From Pseudomonadota bacterium (GTDB lineage: Bacteria > Pseudomonadota > Alphaproteobacteria > Sphingomonadales > Sphingomonadaceae): a stretch of 16,902 nucleotides of DNA. The translations under genes were made by a program, and so were the position numbers. Of the stretch, positions 1 through 8,050 are shown one piece after another (positions within the stretch are counted from its first letter, which is position 1; every line of letters starts with the position of its first letter). The DNA is taken from positions 1-16,902 of the forward strand of contig JAEZCZ010000137.1 in NCBI GenBank assembly GCA_023433305.1, given 5' to 3'. The notes under the pieces are model-generated. The model was not told where the DNA came from. It worked only from the letters and a program-made list of their open reading frames with translations, and ran no database searches.

Positions 1-171
1 AACGAGAACTTCGTCCGCTACGGAGTCTCGCTCAAGTGCTTCCGCGACAAGGGCGTCGACATGACCAAGGTCGGCACCCCGTTCGTCCTCGCCACCAAGG
101 GCCCCACCGACATCGCCCTCGCCGAAGTCCGGCTCGGCACCGACGCCGAGGTGGTTCTGCCTTGCCAATAA
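1..171 (+). CDS. GH3 beta-glucosidase / exo-glucanase-like protein, C-terminal end (partial)
   Basis: Reading frame 1 is open from the first base to a TAA at 169-171 and gives the last 56 residues of a protein whose start lies left of the window. The segment includes CFRDKGVDMTKVGTPF and the later block IALAEVRLG. From memory this resembles the C-terminal beta-sandwich extension of ExoP-type family 3 glycoside hydrolases (exo-1,3/1,4-beta-glucan glucohydrolases), where a conserved Cys-Phe is followed by a 'PFVL.T.G...L.ia.v.L' pattern. No catalytic residue is in view, so the assignment rests on the tail and on the neighbouring glycan-degrading genes. The next gene starts inside its 3' end (10-bp overlap), so the two are probably co-transcribed. 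It could be another enzyme sharing this ancillary domain. Confidence 0.65.
   Translation, partial: NENFVRYGVSLKCFRDKGVDMTKVGTPFVLATKGPTDIALAEVRLGTDAEVVLPCQ
148..154 (+). promoter_or_regulatory. Ribosome binding site deciding a TTG start
   Basis: GAGGTGG lies 7 nt before a TTG at 162-164 in the carboxylesterase frame. The peptide from that TTG begins directly with a signal peptide, while the open frame further upstream is only the arginine-rich shadow of the preceding gene. The site is inside the end of the GH3-like coding sequence. Confidence 0.55.
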
Positions 172-1673
172 GGCTGGCGGTCTGCGCCGCGGCGCTGCTG
201 TTCGCGCTAGCACCAGCGAGAGCCTCCGAGCCGACCGCGACCGTCAGTCTCGACGACCATGTGCGAGTGCAGGGCGGCGTGGTTCGAGGTGCGCGGGACG
301 GCGGCGATTACGTCTTTCGCGGCATTCCCTTTGCCGCCCCGCCAACCGGTCCGCTTCGCTGGCAGCCCCCGGGCCCCGTCTCCCCGTGGCCGGACGTGCG
401 CGATGCGACAAAGCCGGCTCCGGCATGTCTGCAGAAAAGTGAGACCTGGAACCACGCCAGCTATCTCTACGCCTCCGAGGACTGCCTGACGCTCGACGTC
501 CGCACGCCCTCACTCGAAGGCAAGTGGCCGGTAATGGTATGGATCCACGGCGGTTCGAACCGCTCCGGGTCATCGAACGGACCGGCCGATTCGAACATGA
601 CCGACCACGGCGTGGTCCATGTCGGCGTGCAGTACCGGCTCGGCCTGCTCGGCTTCATGTCCCATCCGGCGCTTTCCGCCGAACAGGGGGGCACAAGCGG
701 CAATTACGCGCTGATGGACCAGATCGCCGCGCTGCGCTGGGTGCAAGACAACATTGGGCGTTTCGGCGGCGATCCCGGCAACGTGACGATCTACGGCGAG
801 AGCGCCGGGTCGCAGGATGTCTCGCTCCTGCTCGCCGCACCGACGGCGCAAGGTCTGTTTCACAAGGCGATCCTGCAGAGCGGCACGCCAGGCTTCGGGA
901 TGACTTTTCGCACGCTCGCCGAGGCCGAGGCCGTTGGGCTCCAGCTCGACCGGCTGGCCGAGGCAGACGGCGACCTCGCCCGGCTACGCGCGTTGTCGCC
1001 GGTGGCGCTGCTCGACCTGCAGCAGCAAGTCGCCGATCCGGCTGCGGAAGGCGGGCGCTCGACCTGGCTACGGATCACCATCGACGGCAAGGTTCTGCCC
1101 GAAGCGCCTGACCGCCTGATCGCGCGCCACGCGCCCAAGCCAGTCATGATCGGCGTCGACAAGGTCGAGTTCGGCCCCAGCGACGACAGCGGCGACCTGC
1201 TCGCGCTCGCCGAGACATGGTTTCCCGGCCGTGGGGCCGAGGCGCTCGCCACCTACCGCGCCGAAACCGCGCCCGATCCGCGCCGCGGCCATCTGGCAAT
1301 GCGCATCCAGAGCGACGGCGAGTTCCACTGTCCTGCCGATCGGCTCGCCGACCTGCTGGCCGCTAACGCCTGGCCGACGTGGTTCTACGAATTCGACGTC
1401 GGAGAGAACGGTGGGCTCACCCGGCACGCCTACGAAGTCGGCTTCGTGTTCGACCGCCGTCCCGCCGGTGGCGGCGCGCGGATGCAGGATTACTGGGCAG
1501 CCTTCGCAATAACCGGCGACCCTAACGGCCGCACCGCAATTTCCGAGCCCCGCCCCCGCTGGCAGCGTTGGATCCCTGGGCGGCCAAGGCAGATGTTCTT
1601 CGGGGGCGAGAAATCGGGGATGATCGCGGGCAAGCCCCGCGCCGAGTTCTGCCGCTTCGCCACGGCGTTCTAG
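162..1673 (+). CDS. Secreted type-B carboxylesterase (alpha/beta hydrolase)
   Basis: A 503-residue carboxylesterase of the acetylcholinesterase-like (COesterase) family, which hydrolyses carboxylic esters. A signal peptide spans about residues 1-22 (MPIRLAVCAAALLFALAPARA), so it acts in the periplasm or outside. Visible family motifs are FRGIPFAAPP near the N-terminus, EDCLTLDV, the oxyanion-hole HGG at residues 129-131, the nucleophile elbow GESAGS with Ser214, a probable acid Glu336 in DKVEFG, and His422 in the RHAYEVGFVF block. The triad is therefore complete and the length is normal. The start is TTG at 162, chosen for the signal peptide and for GAGGTGG upstream; the frame is open back to 36 but that part overlaps the previous gene. 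It lies 12 bp before the alpha-galactosidase gene. In this context it may remove acetyl or feruloyl esters from hemicellulose (inference); the substrate cannot be read from the sequence. Confidence 0.88.
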   Translation: MPIRLAVCAAALLFALAPARASEPTATVSLDDHVRVQGGVVRGARDGGDYVFRGIPFAAPPTGPLRWQPPGPVSPWPDVRDATKPAPACLQKSETWNHASYLYASEDCLTLDVRTPSLEGKWPVMVWIHGGSNRSGSSNGPADSNMTDHGVVHVGVQYRLGLLGFMSHPALSAEQGGTSGNYALMDQIAALRWVQDNIGRFGGDPGNVTIYGESAGSQDVSLLLAAPTAQGLFHKAILQSGTPGFGMTFRTLAEAEAVGLQLDRLAEADGDLARLRALSPVALLDLQQQVADPAAEGGRSTWLRITIDGKVLPEAPDRLIARHAPKPVMIGVDKVEFGPSDDSGDLLALAETWFPGRGAEALATYRAETAPDPRRGHLAMRIQSDGEFHCPADRLADLLAANAWPTWFYEFDVGENGGLTRHAYEVGFVFDRRPAGGGARMQDYWAAFAITGDPNGRTAISEPRPRWQRWIPGRPRQMFFGGEKSGMIAGKPRAEFCRFATAF

Positions 1674-1685
1674 GGAGAAGGCCCG

Positions 1686-2918
1686 ATGACCCGTCGATTT
1701 GTCGCCCTGGTCGCCGCCCTCTCTGCCCTGCTACTCGCCGCACCCGCCGCTGCGCGGAAGGCCGAAGGCCTCGCGCTCACTCCGCCGATGGGTTGGAACA
1801 GCTGGAACCACTACGGCTGCAACATCGACGAGACGCTGATCAAACGCACCGCCGACGCCATTGTGGCCTCGGGCCTGCGCGACGCCGGCTATGTCTACGT
1901 CAACTTAGACGATTGCTGGCACGGCGAGCGCGACGCGCAGGGGATGATTCAGCCCGATCCGCAACGCTTCCCCTCGGGCATGAAGGCGCTCGGCGACTAC
2001 CTCCACGCGCGCGGGTTGAAGTTCGGGATCTATAGCGACGCGGGCGAAAAGACCTGCGCCGGTCGGCCCGGTAGCCAGGGACACGAGTTCCAGGACGCGC
2101 GGCAATACGCGGCCTGGGGAGTCGATTACGTGAAATACGATTGGTGCAACACGGGCTCCGGCCTCGCGCAGCGCAATCCGCGCGAGGCCTATTCGACGAT
2201 GAGCCGCGCGATAACCGCCAGCGGCCGGCCGATGATCCTGTCGATCTGCGAATGGGGCGACAATCAGCCGTGGCTGTGGGGCAAGGAGTACGGCCATCTC
2301 TGGCGCACCACCGGCGATATCACCAATTGCTGGGATTGCGAGCTCGGCCACGGCAACTGGCTGAGCCACGGCGTGCTCCGCATCCTCGACAGGCAAGTGC
2401 CGCTCCGCGAGTATTCGGGGCCGGACGGGTGGAACGATCCCGATATGATGGAAGTCGGCAACCTCGCCTCGGTGGCCGAAAACCGCAGCCACTTCGCGAT
2501 GTGGGCGATGCTTTCCGCACCGCTTATCATGGGCACCGACGTGCCCGGCATGACTTCCGAGACGCGGGCGATCCTCACCAATCAGCGCCTGATTGGGATC
2601 GACCAGGACCCACTCGGCATCCCGGCGATGCGCTGGCGCGCCTATGACGACTACGACATCTGGGCCAAGCCACTCGCGGACGATCGCTGGGCGATCGCCC
2701 TGCTCAACCGCTCGGACCGCGAGCAGCGGATCGCCATCGAATGGGCAAAAGGCGAGCTGCGCGACGACATGCACGGCCGTGATCCCCAATTCGCCACGCG
2801 CACCTATACGCTCGAGAACGCCTGGACCGGAAAGACGGAAGGCACCACGGAAACCCTGCTCGAGCGGCGCGTCGCGCCGCGCGATACTCTGATGTTCACG
2901 CTGACTCCGCGCAACTGA
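1686..2918 (+). CDS. GH27 alpha-galactosidase
   Basis: A 410-residue family 27 glycoside hydrolase, a retaining enzyme that usually removes terminal alpha-1,6-galactose from galactomannan or raffinose-type sugars. A Sec signal peptide covers about residues 1-23. The mature part opens with LTPPMGWNSWN (31-41), followed by NLDDCW (73-78). The nucleophile is Asp152 in VKYDWCN, the acid/base is Asp211 in WRTTGDI, and GWNDPDM (248-254) is conserved. The C-terminal part is the usual beta-sandwich domain. GGGAGAAGG precedes the ATG, and the gene follows the carboxylesterase by 12 bp, so both probably share a transcript. Its partner is likely the GH5 mannanase-like enzyme further right. Some GH27 members are beta-L-arabinopyranosidases or alpha-N-acetylgalactosaminidases; alpha-galactosidase is the most likely activity. 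Confidence 0.93.
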   Translation: MTRRFVALVAALSALLLAAPAAARKAEGLALTPPMGWNSWNHYGCNIDETLIKRTADAIVASGLRDAGYVYVNLDDCWHGERDAQGMIQPDPQRFPSGMKALGDYLHARGLKFGIYSDAGEKTCAGRPGSQGHEFQDARQYAAWGVDYVKYDWCNTGSGLAQRNPREAYSTMSRAITASGRPMILSICEWGDNQPWLWGKEYGHLWRTTGDITNCWDCELGHGNWLSHGVLRILDRQVPLREYSGPDGWNDPDMMEVGNLASVAENRSHFAMWAMLSAPLIMGTDVPGMTSETRAILTNQRLIGIDQDPLGIPAMRWRAYDDYDIWAKPLADDRWAIALLNRSDREQRIAIEWAKGELRDDMHGRDPQFATRTYTLENAWTGKTEGTTETLLERRVAPRDTLMFTLTPRN

Positions 2919-2932
2919 GTGCTCTGCCGCCC

Positions 2933-4606
2933 CTAGCGCGGCCCCCGCACCGCGTATGGCCCGACCATCGTCCCCGCGAACAGGCCCGCGTTGACCGACG
3001 CCATGTGCGAAACGTCGATCTCGCGCGCGAGCGAGCGCCATGCCCCTCGCCCGGCCGGACGCCAGTCGAGCTTCGCCGCGCCCCGGTCGATTGCTAGCCG
3101 AAGGTCCAGCTCGCTGGCGTTTGCTGGAAGCGGGGCCTCGGCCACCAGCGCGCCGTTCGCGTCTCCCGCCCCGCCGTCCTTGCGGCGGACGACGAGCCTT
3201 GGCCCTTCAGCGCCTCCCTCGATCCCGGCCACGAGGAAGTGTTCCTCGTCCATGAACGCCATCAGGCCGGCCAGATCGCCCTCGCGCTCGGGCGTAAAGG
3301 CAAGGCGCGTGGTCCACTCCGCCTCGTGGTGGCGCATCCGGCGCCCCAGGAAATGCGGCTGGCCGGTCGTGCTCGCCGCATCGGCACCGGCAACGAGCAC
3401 CAACTCGTCGCGATCACGATCGAGCGCGTACCACTGCACATCCGCAACGTTGCGCATCTGCAGCCATTCGGGCGAAAGGCGCGCATCGTCGAAACTGTCG
3501 CTCCAACGCGACCAGTCGACAGGTTTGTCCGCCGGCAGGTTCGGCTTCTGTACTACCCACGGAACCGGCTGCCCCCGCTCGAGGATCACCGGCCAACCGT
3601 CACGCCAAGTCACCGGCAGCAGCCAGGTCTCGCGGCCGAGCAGCGTATTCTGATCGGCGAACGGCCGCGTGGCGAGGAACACCGCCCACCAGGTTCCATC
3701 GTCCAGTTTGACGAAATCGGCATGCCCCGTGGCCTCGACCCGGTCCGGCCGGTCGCGCGGCAGGTCGCGCTGGGTCAGGGTGGGATTGACCGGCCCCGCC
3801 TCGTAAGGCCCAGTGACGTTGCGCGAACGGTAGATCGTCTGCGAGTGGTCTTCGGCGGTGCCGCCCTCGGCGGCATTGAGATAATACCAGCCGTCGACTT
3901 TGTAGATGTGCGGCCCTTCGGCCCAGATCGGTTTCTCGGCTGGGTTGACGCCCCCATCGACGAGCAACGTGCGCGGGCCCGTCAGCCGCCCGGTCGCAAG
4001 GTCAAACTCCTGAATCCAGATCGCGCGGTGCCCTTCGTAACGCGGCTCGCCCACCGGCGGTCCATTGTTTACCAGCCATGCGCGTCCATCCTCGTCGACG
4101 AACAGCGAAGGGTCGATTCCGTCGAAATCGAGCCAGACCGGATCTGACCAGGGTCCGGCCGGATCGGTAGCGGTCACATAGAAATTTCCCCCGCACCTTG
4201 TGCAGGTGTTGAAGATATAGAACGTGCCGTCGTGATGCTCGATCGCCGGCGCGTAGACGCCGTCGGTCACGACCCGAACGCCCGAGAAGTCGAGCTGGCC
4301 GGGCCGCTCGATCGCGTGGCTGACCAGCCGCCAGTTCACCAAGTCGCGGCTATGGAACACCGGGATACCCGGGAACCAGCCGAAGGTAGAGGTGACGAGA
4401 TAGAAGTCGTTTCCGACGCGCGTAACCGAAGGATCGGGATGGAACCCCGGCACGATCGGGTTGCGGAAGGAATCGGCCGGCACTTTGGTCGCCTCTGCCG
4501 CTTCGTATGTCATGCTAGCGAATCGAGCGGCCGGCACCGCCCAACCCGCCGCTGGAACCGTGGCGGCTGCAACCACCGCGACAATGGCGCTAAGGCTTCG
4601 CAACAT
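2933..4606 (-). CDS. GH43 beta-xylosidase / alpha-L-arabinofuranosidase
   Basis: A 557-residue inverting glycosidase of family 43. A signal peptide covers about residues 1-23. The five-bladed propeller begins at FRNPIVPGFHPDPS, giving the general base Asp58; the pKa modulator is Asp165 in GIDPSLF and the general acid Glu230 in WAEGPH. TGHADF (about 293-298) holds the conserved His at the centre of the propeller. Residues of about 370-557 form a second, concanavalin-like beta-sandwich as in XynB-type beta-xylosidases. The ATG at 4606 is chosen because AGAGGGGAGA lies just upstream and the signal peptide starts there; the frame is open 42 codons further but that segment is the intergenic region. 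The gene diverges from xylX across a shared operator, which fits the release of xylose or arabinose for the adjacent oxidative pathway. Xylosidase and arabinofuranosidase activities cannot be separated by eye. Confidence 0.92.
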   Translation of the reverse strand: MLRSLSAIVAVVAAATVPAAGWAVPAARFASMTYEAAEATKVPADSFRNPIVPGFHPDPSVTRVGNDFYLVTSTFGWFPGIPVFHSRDLVNWRLVSHAIERPGQLDFSGVRVVTDGVYAPAIEHHDGTFYIFNTCTRCGGNFYVTATDPAGPWSDPVWLDFDGIDPSLFVDEDGRAWLVNNGPPVGEPRYEGHRAIWIQEFDLATGRLTGPRTLLVDGGVNPAEKPIWAEGPHIYKVDGWYYLNAAEGGTAEDHSQTIYRSRNVTGPYEAGPVNPTLTQRDLPRDRPDRVEATGHADFVKLDDGTWWAVFLATRPFADQNTLLGRETWLLPVTWRDGWPVILERGQPVPWVVQKPNLPADKPVDWSRWSDSFDDARLSPEWLQMRNVADVQWYALDRDRDELVLVAGADAASTTGQPHFLGRRMRHHEAEWTTRLAFTPEREGDLAGLMAFMDEEHFLVAGIEGGAEGPRLVVRRKDGGAGDANGALVAEAPLPANASELDLRLAIDRGAAKLDWRPAGRGAWRSLAREIDVSHMASVNAGLFAGTMVGPYAVRGPR

Positions 4607-4634
4607 CTCGTCTCCCCTCTGGCGTTCAAATGCC

Positions 4635-4663
4635 TTGCGCGATCGCCGCGCTGTTCTTATGGT
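4635..4663 (+). promoter_or_regulatory. Predicted xylX promoter
   Basis: TTGCGC (4635-4640), a 17-bp spacer and TATGGT (4658-4663) form a plausible sigma-70-like promoter. The -10 element overlaps the left half of the LacI-type operator. The predicted transcript would start near 4670 and have a leader of only about 25 nt. Read by eye only. Confidence 0.4.
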
Positions 4664-4686
4664 AGCGCTATCACGGGAGAGAACAA
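4659..4686 (-). promoter_or_regulatory. Predicted GH43 promoter (divergent)
   Basis: On the minus strand TTGTTC (4686-4681), a 16-bp spacer and TACCAT (4664-4659) could drive the GH43 gene. Its -10 element also falls in the operator, so one bound repressor could block both directions. The match to consensus is modest. Confidence 0.3.
4660..4673. promoter_or_regulatory. LacI-family operator in the GH43/xylX divergent region
   Basis: TGGTAGCGCTATCA is a 14-bp inverted repeat with six of seven base pairs matched around a central CG. This is the typical LacI/GalR-family operator form (TGnTAnCGnTAnCA). In Caulobacter the xylX operon is controlled by a LacI-type xylose-responsive repressor, so a similar control is likely here. 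The regulator gene itself is not in the window. Confidence 0.75.
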
Positions 4687-4693
4687 GCGGCAC

Positions 4694-5818
4694 ATGGCCG
4701 GCACATTGATCGACATCCTGCCGGCGGATCATGCGACCGGCAAGTTCATCGGCAGAGCGCTATCGCCCTCCGGTCCCTGCGTCATGGCCATTCGCGAGGG
4801 GAATGTCTTTGATTTGACGCAAGAGGCCGCCTCCGTTTCCGGCGCCGTCGCGCGGCGTCAGTTCGGCGGAGGTACGCTCCTTGGTTCGGTCGAGGATGGC
4901 TTGCCCGAAGGCTGGAGCCTGCTGGCGCCGATCGACTTGCAATGCATCAAGGCATGCGGGGTCACGTTCGCCATTTCCTGCATAGAGCGCGTCATCGAGG
5001 AAGCCGCGCGCGGCGATCCCTCGCGCGCCGCGGAGATTCGCGCCGCGCTCGAGGACAAGATCGGCTCGGGCATCCGCTCCGTGGTACCGGGCAGCGAGGA
5101 AGCTGCCGAGCTCAAGGCCGTGCTCATCGAGGAAGGTCTGTGGTCGCAGTATGTCGAGGTCGCGATCGGCCCCGATGCCGAGGTGTTCTCCAAGTCGCCT
5201 GTGCTCTCGGCGGTCGGGCCCGGCGCAGAGATCGGCGTCCGCTCCGATTCAGTCTGGAACAACCCCGAGCCCGAGGTCGTGCTCGTGGTCGATCCCAAAG
5301 GCCAGACTGTCGGCGCGACGCTCGGCAACGACGTGAACTTGCGCGATTTCGAGGGCCGATCGGCTCTGCTGCTCAGCAAGGCGAAGGACAACGCCGCCTC
5401 GTGCGCGATCGGCCCGTTCATCCGTTTGTTCGACGACGGCTTCACCATCGACGACGTGCGTCAGGCCAATGTCGATCTCACCATCGAGGGCCCTGAAGGT
5501 TACCGCCTCGAAGGCACCAACGACATGGGCCAGATCAGCCGGGACCCGCTCGATCTCGTCCGTCAGACATTGAGCGAGCACCACTATCCGGACGGGTTCG
5601 TGCTCTTCTGCGGTACCCTGTTCGCGCCGACGCAGGATCGCGACGAGCCCGGCGCCGGCTTCACCCACAAGCTGGGCGACCGCGTAACGATCAGTTCGCG
5701 CCGGCTCGGCTCGCTCGTCAACACCGTCACCACCTCGCGCGACGCGCCGCCGTGGGAAATGGGCATCGCCGCATTCGTGCGGAACCTTGCCGGCCGCGGC
5801 CTCATCGACAGGATTTAG
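4694..5818 (+). CDS. xylX: 2-keto-3-deoxy-D-xylonate dehydratase (FAH family)
   Basis: A 374-residue protein of the fumarylacetoacetate hydrolase superfamily that would convert 2-keto-3-deoxyxylonate to alpha-ketoglutarate semialdehyde in the cytoplasm, in the Weimberg pathway. Blocks shared with Caulobacter XylX as I recall it are LLAPIDLQCIKACGVTFA, VEVAIGPDAEVF, WNNPEPEVVL and GNDVNLRDFEGRSALLLSKA. The likely metal ligands are Glu192 and Glu194 in NPEPE and Asp213 in GNDV. The ATG at 4694 is preceded by GGGAGAG, with a rather long spacing of about 12 nt. The frame is open to 4232 but that stretch runs back through the operator and into the GH43 gene. It is the first gene of the operon and ends 8 bp before xylA. 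A role in L-arabinonate catabolism is possible, because homologous dehydratases serve both pentoses. Confidence 0.9.
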   Translation: MAGTLIDILPADHATGKFIGRALSPSGPCVMAIREGNVFDLTQEAASVSGAVARRQFGGGTLLGSVEDGLPEGWSLLAPIDLQCIKACGVTFAISCIERVIEEAARGDPSRAAEIRAALEDKIGSGIRSVVPGSEEAAELKAVLIEEGLWSQYVEVAIGPDAEVFSKSPVLSAVGPGAEIGVRSDSVWNNPEPEVVLVVDPKGQTVGATLGNDVNLRDFEGRSALLLSKAKDNAASCAIGPFIRLFDDGFTIDDVRQANVDLTIEGPEGYRLEGTNDMGQISRDPLDLVRQTLSEHHYPDGFVLFCGTLFAPTQDRDEPGAGFTHKLGDRVTISSRRLGSLVNTVTTSRDAPPWEMGIAAFVRNLAGRGLIDRI

Positions 5819-5826
5819 GACAGATC

Positions 5827-7266
5827 ATGGATACCCGCACTCTCGGCCACTTCATCGCCGGCGAATGGACCGGCGCGGATGGAGCGCTGGAAAGCCGCAA
5901 CCCGTCGAACACAGAAGACATCGTCGCCCGCTTCCCCAACGGCGGAAGGGCCGAAGTCGACCAGGCCGTCGAGGCGGCAACCGAAGCCTTCTCAGGCTGG
6001 GCCAACGCCTCTCCCGAAGTGCGCGCCGACGTACTCGACAAGGTCGCCAACACGATCTTCGCTCGCGCCAACGAGCTCGGCGAGCTACTCGCCCGCGAGG
6101 AAGGCAAGACCCGCGCCGAGGGCATCGGCGAGACTATGCGCGCCGCGCGCATCTTCCGCTACTTCGCCGGCGAGGCGCTGCGCCGCCACGGCCGTACGCT
6201 CGAATCGACCCGCCCCGGCCTCGACGTCGCAACCTACCGCGAGGCGCTCGGTGTGGTCGGTCTGATTACCCCGTGGAACTTCCCGATCGCGATCCCGGCT
6301 TGGAAGGCCGCTCCGGCGCTCGCTTTCGGCAACACCGTGGTGCTGAAGCCAGCCAACATCACCCCGGCCATTGCTGCCGCGCTGACCGAGATCATCGCCG
6401 AGGCCGGCGCGCCCGCGGGCGTGTTCAACCTCGTGCTCGGGCGCGGCGACGTCGGCCGCGCCATCACCGACCATGCTGGCATCGCCGCGATCAGCTTCAC
6501 CGGTTCGCAAACGGTCGGCGCCCAGGTCGGACTCGCTGCAATGAAGCGTCAGGCGCGCGTGCAGATGGAAATGGGCGGCAAGAACCCGCTCGTCATCCTC
6601 GCCGACGCCGATCTCGACAAGGCCGTGGCGATCGCTGCTGACGGCGGTTTCTTCCAGACCGGGCAGCGCTGCACCGCCTCGAGCCGCGTCATCGTCGAAG
6701 ACGCGATCCACGACCGCTTCATCGAAGCGCTCGCCGCCAAGGCGGGAAGCCTCAAGGTCGGCCCCGCCCTCTCTTCCGACACGCAGATCGGCCCGGCCTC
6801 GAGCGAGGCGCAGTTCGACCAGAACATGAGCTACGTCGGCATCGCCACCGGGGAAGGCGGCCGCCTCGTCACCGGCGGCGACAAGGTCCAGGCCGAGACC
6901 GCTGGCTACTTCATGCAGCCCACCGTCATCGCCGACACCAATCCGGACATGCGCATCAACTGCGAGGAAGTGTTCGGCCCGGTCGTCTCGACGATCCGCG
7001 TCAAGAACTACGAAGAAGCTCTGGAAATCGCCAATCGCGGCGACTTCGGCCTCTCGGCCGGGATCGTCTCGAACAGCGCGAAGCACATCCGCGATTTCCG
7101 CAAGAACATCCGCGCCGGCATGGTCATGGTGAACCTGCCTACCGCGGGCGTCGATTATCACGTGCCGTTCGGGGGAACTCGGGGATCGAGCTACGGCCCG
7201 CGCGAACAGGGGTTCGCCGCGGTCGAGTTCTACACCCAGATCAAGACGGTTTACACAGGGGATTGA
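5827..7266 (+). CDS. xylA: Alpha-ketoglutarate semialdehyde dehydrogenase
   Basis: A 479-residue NAD(P)-dependent aldehyde dehydrogenase that would oxidise alpha-ketoglutarate semialdehyde to alpha-ketoglutarate, the last step of the Weimberg route. Visible motifs are ITPWNFPIAIPAWKAAPALA, SFTGSQTVG, the general base Glu248 in QMEMGGKNPL and the catalytic Cys282 in TGQRCTASSR. The length is normal for the family and the C-terminal AGVDYHVPFGG block matches the Caulobacter XylA I recall. The start at 5827 is 8 bp after the xylX stop with GGACAG upstream; the open frame extends back to 5752 inside xylX. Note that xylA here follows Caulobacter naming and is not xylose isomerase. The order xylX-xylA-xylB-xylC makes this function much more likely than a generic semialdehyde dehydrogenase. 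Confidence 0.92.
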   Translation: MDTRTLGHFIAGEWTGADGALESRNPSNTEDIVARFPNGGRAEVDQAVEAATEAFSGWANASPEVRADVLDKVANTIFARANELGELLAREEGKTRAEGIGETMRAARIFRYFAGEALRRHGRTLESTRPGLDVATYREALGVVGLITPWNFPIAIPAWKAAPALAFGNTVVLKPANITPAIAAALTEIIAEAGAPAGVFNLVLGRGDVGRAITDHAGIAAISFTGSQTVGAQVGLAAMKRQARVQMEMGGKNPLVILADADLDKAVAIAADGGFFQTGQRCTASSRVIVEDAIHDRFIEALAAKAGSLKVGPALSSDTQIGPASSEAQFDQNMSYVGIATGEGGRLVTGGDKVQAETAGYFMQPTVIADTNPDMRINCEEVFGPVVSTIRVKNYEEALEIANRGDFGLSAGIVSNSAKHIRDFRKNIRAGMVMVNLPTAGVDYHVPFGGTRGSSYGPREQGFAAVEFYTQIKTVYTGD

Positions 7267-7294
7267 ATTGGTGGCGGAGGGGATTTCACAACCA

Positions 7295-8050
7295 GTGGCG
7301 AACGCGGCGATATACCCGAGCCTCGCCGGCAAGCGGGTCATCGTCAGCGGAGGGGCCTCGGGCATCGGCGAAGGGATCGTCGAGGCTTTCGTCCGTCAGG
7401 GATCGGCGGTCGCGTTCGTCGACGTGCTCGAGGGCGAGCCGCTGCTTCAGCGGTATGCCGATGCGGCGATACCGCCGATCTTCGTGCATTGCGACATTCG
7501 CGATTGCGTCGATTACGGCGCCAAGATCTCCAAGCTGATCGAACGGCTCGGTGGTTGCGACGTGCTGATTAACAACGCAGCCAACGACGACCGGCACAAG
7601 GTCGAGGACGTGACTCCCGAGTACTGGGACGAGCGCATGGCGGTAAACCTCAAGCATCAGTTCTTCGCCGCCAAGGCGGTGATCCCTGCGATGAAGGCGG
7701 CGGGCGGCGGCTCGATCGTCAACCTCGGCTCGATCTCCTGGCACCTCGGTCTGGAAGACCTCGCGATCTACCAGACCGCTAAGGCCGCCATCGAAGGTCT
7801 CACTCGCAGCCTCGCGCGCGAGTTCGGACGCGACGCCATTCGCGTCAACACGATCGTCCCGGGCAACGTGCAGACGCCGCGGCAGATGAAGTGGTATACC
7901 CCCGAAGGCGAGGCGGAGATCGTCGCGGCGCAGTGCCTCGACGGGCGTATCCAGCCTTCGGATATCGCGGCCATGGCGCTGTTCCTCGCTTCCGACGATG
8001 CACGCTACTGCACAGCGCACAACTACTGGGTGGATGCCGGATGGAGATAA
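7295..8050 (+). CDS. xylB: NAD-dependent D-xylose 1-dehydrogenase (SDR)
   Basis: A 251-residue short-chain dehydrogenase that would oxidise D-xylose to xylonolactone, the first step of the pathway. The nucleotide-binding motif is GGASGIG (19-25), with Asp43 after the second strand suggesting NAD. NNAAN is at 93-97, and the catalytic residues are Ser146, Tyr159 and Lys163 (YQTAK). NDDRHK, GSISWHLGLEDL and KWYTPEGEA agree with Caulobacter XylB. I prefer the GTG at 7295 because MANAAIYPSL then aligns with the Caulobacter N-terminus and GGAGGGGA lies 11 nt upstream. A TTG at 7268 or GTG at 7271, preceded by AGGGGA, would add eight or nine residues and cannot be excluded. The 3' end overlaps xylC by 10 bp. 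Other aldose dehydrogenases, such as L-arabinose dehydrogenase, are the alternative. Confidence 0.9.
   Translation: MANAAIYPSLAGKRVIVSGGASGIGEGIVEAFVRQGSAVAFVDVLEGEPLLQRYADAAIPPIFVHCDIRDCVDYGAKISKLIERLGGCDVLINNAANDDRHKVEDVTPEYWDERMAVNLKHQFFAAKAVIPAMKAAGGGSIVNLGSISWHLGLEDLAIYQTAKAAIEGLTRSLAREFGRDAIRVNTIVPGNVQTPRQMKWYTPEGEAEIVAAQCLDGRIQPSDIAAMALFLASDDARYCTAHNYWVDAGWR

Noticed and set aside
1905..3041. A 378-codon minus-strand frame over the alpha-galactosidase gene
   Set aside because: It is the antisense shadow of a gene with clear GH27 catalytic motifs and has no domain of its own.
4232..4693. 154-codon N-terminal extension of xylX
   Set aside because: It would cover the operator, the promoters and the start of the divergent GH43 gene, and XylX homologues begin near the ATG at 4694.
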